Position numbers and translations under genes: made by a program
In this document: positions 1-5,722 of the stretch, in pieces
Position numbering within the stretch: position 1 is the first letter of the stretch
Layout: each line of letters begins with the position of its first letter
Notes under the pieces: model-generated
What the model was told of the DNA's origin: nothing
Seen by the model: the letters and a program-made list of their open reading frames with translations, nothing else
The model's database searches: none
DNA from: Candidatus Tariuqbacter arcticus
Lineage (GTDB): Bacteria > Electryoneota > Tariuqbacteria > Tariuqbacterales > Tariuqbacteraceae
Length of the DNA: 5,916 nt
Assembly: GCA_013202315.1 (NCBI GenBank)
Contig: JABMRZ010000475.1
Span: forward strand, 1-5,916
Direction: 5' to 3'

Positions 1-91
1 CCAGACTGAATAACCGCTCTTTTTATGATTCAGCATCTTTTTTCTGTGTATTCCGTGCCTTCAGTGGATTTCTGTGTTTCAAAACCAATAT
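1..91. repeat. Intergenic left edge with repeat-like GTGT-rich DNA
   Basis: No gene is visible in these 91 bases, which lie just downstream of the methyltransferase stop codon. The sequence contains a 9-base direct repeat, TTTCTGTGT, at 41-49 and 69-77 with TTCCGTGCC between the copies. Read on the minus strand it has the form ACACAGAAA...GGCACGGAA...ACACAGAAA. Similar strings occur as dispersed intergenic repeats in many environmental bacterial genomes; this is from memory, and only the local 9-base repeat is seen here. No T-run hairpin that would serve as a terminator for the minus-strand genes was recognised. Confidence 0.35.
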
Positions 92-1624
92 TCATAGCAT
101 TGGCATTATTCCGCTTCCACTCCCCTTCGCTTTTGGAGCTCTCCTGAATGTCACATTCACTTGCCTGGAAGGCGGATAATCGACCCGTTTCCCAGCTAAC
201 AACTCCGATATGGACAATATTTGAATACGCGGATGCTCCCCCCAGGGTGAATGATAGAACCCTGCGCCCGCCGCTTCCGAAATCATCTGTCTGGTAGGTT
301 CCTTGAAGGTCAACAGCACCCCGATTTCAGCGTTCTCCCGCTCAATCACACCCCGCAAATCCCTGATATGTGAAACCGAAACCTTGCCAGATTTAACCGA
401 AAAAATTATCTGATTGGTCTTACCGTTCTTATTTTCGTCATGGAAATACAGTCTGCCGTCAATTCCCCTATCCGCCCCTTTTTTCTCTTCTACCGGGCGA
501 GCGCCCACCAACCCCAATGCCCACCACTGAAATTGATACGGGTCTTGTTTCGCCAGCGCTTCAGCATCGGGCAAGGATACAGGTTCACCCACGACTTTAA
601 CTTCCACCCTATCCTCAAACGAGGTTTGAAACCTATGCTTTATCAATGTGATAGCCAGGTGGGTAATATCGATCCCAATCCATTTCCGAGTCAAACGCTG
701 AGCGACAGCCACAGTTGTCCCACATCCGCAGAACGGATCGAGGATAGTATCGCCTTTGTTGCTGCTCGCTTCTATGATGCGTTCGAGCAGCGCTTCCGGC
801 TTTTGAGTAGGATATCCGAGGCGCTCTTTTGCTTGGGAATTAATATGGTTAATTCTCCAAACATCAGGAGAAACGGTTCGCTTATCTTTAACTTCTACTA
901 TTCGTGCAAACTCAGAAAGTCTTATTCTTCCTTCTTTTACCGCTTCATCAACCTGTGCTCTGTTATAAACGATAAGTTGCGGTTGACGGCGGCTATCAAT
1001 CATCACCGTATTTCTATCCCAACCTTTAACATGTTTCTTCTTTTGACCTCTCGTTGGCTCAATATGTAGAATATTAAATATATAAAAAGAGCTCTTTGAA
1101 TAAAAGAAAATAACATCGTGCATTTTTTGGAAATGACGGCTCGCCGCAGTCCATCTTCTATAATGCCATACTATTTCATTCCTGAAATTCCTCTTCCCAA
1201 ACACCGCATCCATCAATAATTTCAAATAATGACTCGCAGTCGGGTCGCAATGCAGGTAAATGCTCCCGGTCGGCTTCAGAACCCGCTTCAATTCCACCAG
1301 CCTCGGAGCCATCATCGCCAAATACGCCAGCATATCATTCTCACCAAGGAGCAACCTGAACGACTGCATCGCCCGGCAAACTTCTCCCCCCGCCTCCACC
1401 ACTTCCTTATACGCCAATGCGGATTCCTGATTCCAACTCCAAGTATCCTCGAAAGCTATCATTTGCGCTTGAGAGCCCGAACCGTTCCGCTCTTCGAAAA
1501 GGACATTGTAATCCTGCTCGCTCTTGAAAGGCGGATCCAAGTAAATCAAATCGACCGATTCATCTCGAATATACTGTCGGAGTATATCGAGATTATCACC
1601 GTAATATAAAATACTATCATCCAT
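92..1624 (-). CDS. Beta-class site-specific DNA methyltransferase fused to a C-terminal restriction-endonuclease-like domain
   Basis: The 510-residue cytoplasmic protein is predicted to transfer a methyl group from S-adenosylmethionine to the exocyclic amino group of adenine (N6) or cytosine (N4) in a specific DNA site. The catalytic motif DPPF is at residues 30-33. The SAM-binding motif DPFCGCGTT is at 296-304, preceded by YPTQKPEALLERII at 271-284. Catalytic motif before SAM motif is the beta-class order, which leaves about residues 150-265 for target recognition. Residues about 365-480 form a second domain with GADRGIDG (383-390) and FSVK (408-411). This matches a PD-(D/E)xK fold of the Mrr/restriction-endonuclease type found at the C-terminus of many such methyltransferases, with Asp389 and Lys411 as likely active-site residues and Ser409 where Glu or Gln is usual. 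The protein may therefore both methylate and cut DNA, but cleavage is inferred. The ATG start at 1624 is supported by GAGGT nine bases upstream. The gene follows lat by 47 bases and may be cotranscribed with it. The frame is intact, and the target sequence cannot be read from the protein. Confidence 0.9.
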   Translation of the reverse strand: MDDSILYYGDNLDILRQYIRDESVDLIYLDPPFKSEQDYNVLFEERNGSGSQAQMIAFEDTWSWNQESALAYKEVVEAGGEVCRAMQSFRLLLGENDMLAYLAMMAPRLVELKRVLKPTGSIYLHCDPTASHYLKLLMDAVFGKRNFRNEIVWHYRRWTAASRHFQKMHDVIFFYSKSSFYIFNILHIEPTRGQKKKHVKGWDRNTVMIDSRRQPQLIVYNRAQVDEAVKEGRIRLSEFARIVEVKDKRTVSPDVWRINHINSQAKERLGYPTQKPEALLERIIEASSNKGDTILDPFCGCGTTVAVAQRLTRKWIGIDITHLAITLIKHRFQTSFEDRVEVKVVGEPVSLPDAEALAKQDPYQFQWWALGLVGARPVEEKKGADRGIDGRLYFHDENKNGKTNQIIFSVKSGKVSVSHIRDLRGVIERENAEIGVLLTFKEPTRQMISEAAGAGFYHSPWGEHPRIQILSISELLAGKRVDYPPSRQVNVTFRRAPKAKGSGSGIMPML

Positions 1625-1633
1625 ATCGACAAT

Positions 1634-1638
1634 ACCTC
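1634..1638 (-). promoter_or_regulatory. Ribosome binding site of the methyltransferase gene
   Basis: On the minus strand GAGGT stands nine bases before the ATG whose first base is 1624. This supports that start and independent translation initiation of the second gene of the lat-methyltransferase pair. Confidence 0.6.
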
Positions 1639-1650
1639 ACAATATTTGAT

Positions 1651-1671
1651 ACTTGGCACTTGGTACTTCCT
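1651..1671. repeat. Three imperfect 7-base tandem units between lat and the methyltransferase gene
   Basis: The plus strand reads ACTTGGC, ACTTGGT, ACTTCCT in direct succession (1651-1657, 1658-1664, 1665-1671). They end one base before the lat stop codon and fill nearly half of the 47-base gap between the two minus-strand genes. No terminator-like hairpin is present in this gap, which fits readthrough from lat into the methyltransferase gene. Confidence 0.5.
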
Positions 1672-3003
1672 TTACAACTTGAATCCCTTCAATGACTTGC
1701 GTAGAATTCCAATCGCCATATCCGCTTCATCTGCGCTGACATTCAACGGCGGCCGGAACCTAATAGTCTTCCACCCGCACCCGATGACCGCCAAACCATT
1801 ATCCATTAACAATCCGATAAGTTTATTGCGGTGCTCACCCGAAGGAAGGTCGAACGCCATCATCAAACCTCTGCCCCGCGCATTGGAAATGACTTCCGGG
1901 AATTCGCTTTGAATTCCTTCCAATCTTCTTAAAATGACATCGCCCATTTTCGCGGCATTCTCAACCAGGTTTTCTTCCTGAATCACTTCTAAATAGCGCT
2001 GGGCGCGCACCATATCGATTACATTTCCCCCCCAAGTGGAATTCAGCCTGCTGGAAACGACAAAGACATTATTTTCCACTTCATCGATTCGCCTGCTGAC
2101 CATACAACCGCAAACCTGGGTCTTCTTGCCGAATGCGAGCGCGTCCGGTTCAGCGCCGTTAAAATGCTGATGGCACCACATCTTTCCGGTCAACCCCAAA
2201 CCTGTTTGCACTTCATCGTAGATAAGGAAAATATCGCTCTCATCGCAGATTTGCCTTAGTGTTCGGAAAAATTCCGGCCGGAAGTGATTATCACCCCCTT
2301 CGCCCTGAATCGGCTCGATGATGAGGGCGGCGATATCATCTCCTTCTTCGGCGATAGTTGTCTTTATCTGATTAAGTGCAAGTTGTTCAGCCGCCCCCAC
2401 TGCCTTAAGGTTTTCTTCATTCAGTGGAAATTTAACTATAGGACTGTCAATCCGCGGCCAATCGAATTTAGGATACCATTTATGCTTCACCACCGCCGGA
2501 GTATTGGTCAGTGATAGTGTATATCCGGTTCGCCCATGAAACGCACCCGTGAAATGGATAACCTTCCACCCCGCCTCCCGGGTGAAGCCTTTGGCAAAAT
2601 TCTTCTGCACCTTCCAATCGAATGCGGCTTTCAAAGCGTTTTCAATTCCCAATGCCCCGCCGGCAATCAAGAAAAGATACGGCAGATAATTAGGCATAGC
2701 GATCTCTGCGAAGTTAGCCACGAATGAAGCTAATTCCACTGTGTATAAATCGGAATTGGTCACATTATTCACCGCCGCCCTACCCAACTTTTCCAAAAAA
2801 GCAGGCTCGGTCAGCTTTGGGTGATTATGCCCTATCGGAGCAGAAGCGAAAAATGAGAAAAAATCCAAATATTCCCTTCCGCTCAGTGAATCATAAATAA
2901 AAGTCCCCCGTGATTTCTCCAAATCGAGCACTATCTTCATCCCATCTGCCAGCATATGCTCGCCGATTATTCTGTGCACATCTTTTGGCTCAACTTTAAT
3001 CAA
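1672..3003 (-). CDS. lat: L-lysine 6-aminotransferase (lysine epsilon-transaminase, EC 2.6.1.36)
   Basis: This cytoplasmic PLP enzyme moves the epsilon-amino group of L-lysine to 2-oxoglutarate, giving glutamate and 2-aminoadipate 6-semialdehyde, which cyclises to piperideine-6-carboxylate. It acts in lysine catabolism and, in some actinomycetes, in beta-lactam precursor supply. The 443-residue protein matches the recalled Mycobacterium tuberculosis Lat (449 aa) along its whole length, including HGRTGYTLSLTNT (156-168), PKFDWPRID (178-186), EPIQGEGGD (230-238), DEVQTGLGLTG (263-273), FGKKTQVCG (291-299), SRLNSTWGG (318-326) and RFRPPL (415-420). By that alignment Lys293 carries PLP (Lys300 in Mtb), Glu235 is the gate residue (Glu243), Arg158 and Gln266 match Arg170 and Gln274, and Asn321, Thr323 and Arg415 are also conserved. 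All key residues are present. The start is TTG at 3003, chosen because AAGGAGG lies five bases upstream; the next in-frame ATG is Met17, which would remove conserved sequence. Other class III aminotransferase activities are less likely given the Lat-specific motifs. No semialdehyde dehydrogenase for the next step is in the window. Confidence 0.95.
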   Translation of the reverse strand: MIKVEPKDVHRIIGEHMLADGMKIVLDLEKSRGTFIYDSLSGREYLDFFSFFASAPIGHNHPKLTEPAFLEKLGRAAVNNVTNSDLYTVELASFVANFAEIAMPNYLPYLFLIAGGALGIENALKAAFDWKVQKNFAKGFTREAGWKVIHFTGAFHGRTGYTLSLTNTPAVVKHKWYPKFDWPRIDSPIVKFPLNEENLKAVGAAEQLALNQIKTTIAEEGDDIAALIIEPIQGEGGDNHFRPEFFRTLRQICDESDIFLIYDEVQTGLGLTGKMWCHQHFNGAEPDALAFGKKTQVCGCMVSRRIDEVENNVFVVSSRLNSTWGGNVIDMVRAQRYLEVIQEENLVENAAKMGDVILRRLEGIQSEFPEVISNARGRGLMMAFDLPSGEHRNKLIGLLMDNGLAVIGCGWKTIRFRPPLNVSADEADMAIGILRKSLKGFKL

Positions 3004-3008
3004 ATTTG

Positions 3009-3015
3009 CCTCCTT
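3009..3015 (-). promoter_or_regulatory. Strong ribosome binding site that fixes the TTG start of lat
   Basis: Read on the minus strand, AAGGAGG is a complete Shine-Dalgarno sequence and is followed after five bases (CAAAT) by TTG at 3003-3001. No ATG or GTG lies in frame at a usable distance, so this site decides the start of lat. Confidence 0.8.
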
Positions 3016-3072
3016 CGTTTTAAGGTGATGATGTTAATATTTGTTTTAATTAGAGATAAATCTCGAATCCTC

Positions 3073-3086
3073 AATTATCGCTTCAA
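3073..3086 (-). promoter_or_regulatory. Motif TTGAAGCGATAATT upstream of lat, copy 1
   Basis: The minus strand reads TTGAAGCGATAATT beginning 83 bases before the lat start codon. It is followed by GAGATTTATC (around 3064-3055), part of a perfect 5-base dyad. A nearly identical string, with one extra C, occurs 73 bases before the PDZ gene at 4640-4654 and is also followed by GAGAATTTA. It could be a promoter element (TTGAAG as a -35-like box or GATAAT as a -10-like box) or a shared operator. Which one cannot be told from two copies. Confidence 0.3.
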
Positions 3087-3200
3087 CACTTGTTATTAAA
3101 AGTAATTTTATGTAAATTTATAACTTATGATACGGTCAAGAGGGAAAATCTTCGTTTGAAAACAGTGATTACTAAAATCGATTCCGATTATGAATAATGC

Positions 3201-3230
3201 TTGAAATTACTTAAACATTAAATTTATGAA
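3201..3230 (+). promoter_or_regulatory. Possible sigma70-type promoter for the DUF401 gene
   Basis: A TTGAAA box (3201-3206) and a TATGAA box (3225-3230) are separated by 18 bases, matching the TTGACA and TATAAT consensus at five and four of six positions. Transcription would start near 3237, giving a leader of about 110 bases. In DNA this AT-rich such matches arise easily by chance, so confidence is low. Confidence 0.25.
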
Positions 3231-3246
3231 TTTTTTCATAATTTTA
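3219..3246. repeat. AT-rich imperfect inverted repeat over the possible -10 box
   Basis: The arms TTATGAA (3224-3230) and TTCATAA (3235-3241) are perfect complements around a TTTT loop. After one mismatched pair, four more A/T pairs extend the dyad outwards to 3219 and 3246. The left arm coincides with the proposed -10 box of the DUF401 promoter, a position typical of repressor operators. AT-rich DNA yields such dyads by chance, and no regulator gene is in the window. Confidence 0.3.
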
Positions 3247-3345
3247 CAAATTCTATTCGTTTTCTTTTTCATTAAATCTGATTATATCTAACCTTCAATT
3301 CATAGAAACTAATAGAAGAGACAACCTAACTTTCATACCTTGATT

Positions 3346-4554
3346 ATGGAAATACTTAAACTTCTGTTTATAATCATATTAATCGCCATTTTAATGTGGC
3401 GAAAAGTCGACCTGGGTCTATCCTTAATGATAGGTTCGATCTTTATGGGGGCGTTATACGGTATGAACGCTAATACAATCGCCCAATCCGCTTTAACAGC
3501 GGTGATTGAACCCAATACCATCGAATTAATCTTCGCCGTCTTCTTGATTATTATGCTGGGAAAAATTATGCTGGCAAGTGGAAATCTTGAAGTGATGGTC
3601 GACTCCCTGGAATGCCTTATACGAGACCGCCGTATAGCGATGGTAATACCGCCCGCCCTGATCGGATTGCTCCCCGCCCCTGGCGGCGCTATGCTGTCCG
3701 CGCCTATGGTGGACGAATCTGCAAAGAAATTAAGCATCACCGCCGAGCAGAAGACTTACCTTAATTTCTGGTTTCGACATCTATGGGAATATTGCTGGCC
3801 CCTCTATCCGGGTCTGATTATAGCCGCCGCTGTTTTAAAAGTACCGCTGACAGCATTGATAAAAGTGCAGTTTCCACTCGCCTTTGCGGCGATTCTTGCA
3901 GGCGTAATCTTCGGATTACTGCCAATTAAAACCGTAAAAAACCGCAGAATAAAGGGAAACAACAACTTCCTAACCACGCTTTGGCGCTTCATTCGCTGTA
4001 TTTGGCCTATATGGTTGATTCTCATCGGTTTGATGCTGTTCAGACTTCCCATCTTGATTATCCTGTCTACCATTATTATAATTATGTTGATCTCACTCAA
4101 AGTTGACTGGCGCACAAAATTGAAGATTGTCATTAAGTCAATCTCCTGGAGAATTATTCTGTTGTTGTTATCAGTAATGATATTCAAACATATTGTGATG
4201 GATTCCTCGGCGGTGGAATCGATTCCTACACTTCTGCACGCCAGTGGAGTATCTCCCATAATACCCGCTTTCGCCATCCCCTTCCTGCTTGGTATACTAA
4301 CCGGCGTAAATCAAGCGTATATCGGAGTATCATTTCCCTTGCTGCTCCCTTTCTTTGGAACAAATGAAATCAACCTACAATTGGTGATGTTCGCATACGC
4401 CGCCGGTTTTGCTGGAGTTCTCCTATCGCCGGTCCATCTGTGCCTGCTGTTGACGAAGGAATATTATGGCGCAAAGTGGGGAGGCATATATAAGCTTTTA
4501 ATGCCTTCAGTCGTCTTTGTGCTTATCGCCAGCCTAATTCTGATGTTTATTTGA
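3346..4554 (+). CDS. DUF401-family multi-pass membrane transporter
   Basis: This inner-membrane protein of 402 residues is almost entirely hydrophobic, with about ten to twelve membrane segments (roughly 3-18, 23-40, 58-77, 98-110, 152-165, 173-192, 216-232, 234-251, 266-284, 303-320, 345-362 and 386-402). It shows signatures I associate with the DUF401 family, which resembles ion-transporter/GntP-like permeases: LLPAPGGAMLSAP (108-120), FWFRHLWEYCWPLYPG (141-156), GILTGVNQAYIGVSFPLLLP (316-335) and SPVHLCLLLTKEYY (361-374). The Pro/Gly-rich stretches in both halves resemble the re-entrant loops of two-repeat carriers. No substrate is established for the family. Divergence from lat makes an amino or organic acid conceivable, but that is inference. 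The start is uncertain: ATG at 3346 is preferred, while TTG at 3340 would add two residues (404 aa). Neither has a good ribosome binding site; the nearest purine run, AGAAGAG (3314-3320), is too far for ideal spacing. The frame is intact. Confidence 0.85.
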   Translation: MEILKLLFIIILIAILMWRKVDLGLSLMIGSIFMGALYGMNANTIAQSALTAVIEPNTIELIFAVFLIIMLGKIMLASGNLEVMVDSLECLIRDRRIAMVIPPALIGLLPAPGGAMLSAPMVDESAKKLSITAEQKTYLNFWFRHLWEYCWPLYPGLIIAAAVLKVPLTALIKVQFPLAFAAILAGVIFGLLPIKTVKNRRIKGNNNFLTTLWRFIRCIWPIWLILIGLMLFRLPILIILSTIIIIMLISLKVDWRTKLKIVIKSISWRIILLLLSVMIFKHIVMDSSAVESIPTLLHASGVSPIIPAFAIPFLLGILTGVNQAYIGVSFPLLLPFFGTNEINLQLVMFAYAAGFAGVLLSPVHLCLLLTKEYYGAKWGGIYKLLMPSVVFVLIASLILMFI

Positions 4555-4712
4555 TTATATGTAACGATTAAAAGCGAATAACTGTTCTTAAATTTAAAAC
4601 TTTTCACCCAAAATAGTCGTCATATAAATAGAAAAGAAATTGAAGCCGATAATTCTAATAGAGAATTTAAACTCACTTCAACATCAATCGAAACATTTAA
4701 GGAGTAACAAAA
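4555..4712. promoter_or_regulatory. Spacer between the DUF401 and PDZ genes with a probable promoter
   Basis: The 158 bases hold no gene. They include TTGAAGCCGATAATT at 4640-4654, the second copy of the motif seen upstream of lat, and a 6-base dyad AATTCT/AGAATT with a 5-base loop (4651-4667). There is no GC-rich hairpin with a T-run, so readthrough from the DUF401 gene is possible. The size of the spacer and the shared motif suggest that the PDZ gene has its own promoter. Confidence 0.4.
4699..4704 (+). promoter_or_regulatory. Ribosome binding site of the PDZ gene
   Basis: AAGGAG stands eight bases before the ATG at 4713, a near-ideal spacing. It supports that start, which also gives a complete export signal at the N-terminus. 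Confidence 0.85.
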
Positions 4713-5645
4713 ATGAATAAGACCAGCAGACTAATATTAATCACCAGCGCCGCACTCCTGCTAATCGCCGCCTTAGGAATGGGTATATTCAGCATAGCCG
4801 GTGATAAAGATTCAGGCGGCTTTCTGGGAGTCTACATCGAAGATCTGTCGGACGACCTGCGAGAAGCGCTCGTCTACAAGGGTGACGGCGCTTTCGTCCA
4901 AGATGTGGTGGAAGACTCCCCCGCAGAAAAAGCCGGCATAGAAGCCAGCGATATTATCGTCAAATATGGCGGCAAATCAGTTGAAGACGCATCGGATTTG
5001 CGAAAACTCATTAAGAAAACCAAACCAGGTAAAGAAGTCGAAATGATTTTAATCCGTGAAGGAAAAGAAAAATCGGTAACCGCTAAAATCGGTGATATGG
5101 ACGATTTCCAGGATTTCGATTTCCAATACTTCTTCGGACCGGAATTCGGTGACAACTTCAAAAAATTTATTTTCAAACCTAAAAAATACCTCTCAACTCA
5201 TCATCACGGTTTCTTTGGCGTTCAATTACAAAAAATGTCAGACCAGTTGGCGGAATACTTCGGTGTTAAGCGAGGCGCTCTAATTGGCGAAGTCGTTGAA
5301 GACGGTCCCGCCGCTAAAGCCGGTTTGAAAGCGGGTGATGTGATTATTGAATTCGATGGACGAAGAATCGACGATAAATCCGACATCCATCATTTTATAA
5401 AGAAAACTGAACCCGGTGATACTATTGAAATAATAGTAATGCGAAAAGGGAAGCAAAAAACCTTCAAAGTTGAACTGGGCGAACCACCGGAGAAAGCATC
5501 CTGGCTTGATCTTGATAAAAAGAGGGTATCTAAACGAATGAAGTGCTTTGAAATTGAAATGGAAGATTTGGATGATGAACTGGAAGATTTGGATGATAAG
5601 TTGAAAGATATTGAAATCAAGATAAAGAAAGAAGCAGCAAATTAA
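4713..5645 (+). CDS. Exported or membrane-anchored protein with two PDZ domains and an acidic coiled-coil tail
   Basis: The 310-residue protein starts with a basic stretch (MNKTSR) and a hydrophobic segment (7-29). Ser27-Ile28-Ala29 would suit signal peptidase I; if it is uncut, the segment is a membrane anchor. Two HtrA/DegP-like PDZ domains follow, about 36-127 and 166-256. Each has a carboxylate-binding-loop motif (FLGV at 37-40, FFGV at 167-170), VVED followed by SPAEKAG or GPAAKAG, and an IKKT.PG stretch. By hand alignment about 40 of 92 positions are identical, so the second domain probably arose by internal duplication. The linker (128-165) is rich in Asp and aromatic residues and ends in HHH (163-165). 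The tail (about 276-306) is charged and heptad-like (EDLDDEL, EDLDDKL, KDIEIKI) and probably forms a coiled coil. There is no trypsin-like Ser-His-Asp domain and no HExxH site, so it is not itself an HtrA or site-2 protease. A role as adaptor or scaffold for unfolded or C-terminal peptide ligands in the envelope is inferred. Partner proteins are not in the window. Confidence 0.85.
   Translation: MNKTSRLILITSAALLLIAALGMGIFSIAGDKDSGGFLGVYIEDLSDDLREALVYKGDGAFVQDVVEDSPAEKAGIEASDIIVKYGGKSVEDASDLRKLIKKTKPGKEVEMILIREGKEKSVTAKIGDMDDFQDFDFQYFFGPEFGDNFKKFIFKPKKYLSTHHHGFFGVQLQKMSDQLAEYFGVKRGALIGEVVEDGPAAKAGLKAGDVIIEFDGRRIDDKSDIHHFIKKTEPGDTIEIIVMRKGKQKTFKVELGEPPEKASWLDLDKKRVSKRMKCFEIEMEDLDDELEDLDDKLKDIEIKIKKEAAN
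5562..5624 (+). repeat. 21-base tandem repeat encoding coiled-coil heptads
   Basis: Two consecutive 21-base units (5562-5582 and 5583-5603) differ only near their ends, and a diverged third follows (5604-5624). They encode EDLDDEL, EDLDDKL and KDIEIKI. The near-identity of the first two units at DNA level points to recent tandem duplication inside the gene, which would lengthen the coiled coil by whole heptads. Confidence 0.75.
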
Positions 5646-5658
5646 AGTATCACTTTAA
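5642..5658 (+). repeat. Perfect 7-base dyad overlapping the PDZ gene stop codon
   Basis: TTAAAGT (5642-5648) and ACTTTAA (5652-5658) are exact complements around a 3-base loop ATC. The left arm contains the stop codon TAA (5643-5645). It is AT-rich and followed by CTCCCC rather than a T-run, so it is not a standard rho-independent terminator, although it might protect the 3' end of the mRNA. Confidence 0.4.
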
Positions 5659-5722
5659 CTCCCCATAAAATAGCGAAATTATTGTAAATAATTAAATTCC
5701 GGTGGATTTTATTCCATCTGTC

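Larger units (their letters stand above)
3004..3345. promoter_or_regulatory. Divergent AT-rich intergenic region between lat and the DUF401 gene
   Basis: This 342-base spacer separates two divergent genes and must hold the promoters of both unless transcription starts inside a gene. It is much more AT-rich than the flanking genes. I see no credible reading frame in it: the longest obvious ATG frame at 3128 encodes only about ten residues. It contains the lat ribosome binding site, a small dyad GAGAT-AA-ATCTC (3053-3064), a motif shared with the upstream region of the PDZ gene (3073-3086, minus strand), a possible plus-strand promoter (3201-3230) and an AT-rich inverted repeat (3219-3246). Confidence 0.6.

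Noticed and set aside
440..1609. Plus-strand open frames opposite the methyltransferase (about 209 and 126 codons)
   Set aside because: They lie entirely antisense to a gene with clear conserved motifs, their products show no recognisable domain, and no good ribosome binding site precedes them.
1672..3003. Generic acetylornithine or GABA aminotransferase
   Set aside because: FGKKTQVCG, SRLNSTWGG and PKFDWPRID match lysine 6-aminotransferase specifically rather than those relatives.
92..3003. A multi-gene phage defence island
   Set aside because: Only the methyltransferase-nuclease is of defence type; lat, the permease and the PDZ protein have no recognised defence role.
3333..4277. Minus-strand open frames opposite the DUF401 gene (135 and 157 codons)
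   Set aside because: They are antisense shadows of a hydrophobic coding frame, and their products are low-complexity Ile/Arg/Ser-rich sequences without domain features.
4651..4667. Rho-independent terminator of the DUF401 gene
   Set aside because: The AATTCT/AGAATT stem is only six A/T-rich base pairs, lies about 100 bases after the stop codon and has no T-run after it.
4713..5645. HtrA/DegP serine protease
   Set aside because: The protein passes directly from the signal segment into the first PDZ domain, with no room for a trypsin-like domain and no GNSGG-type active-site motif.
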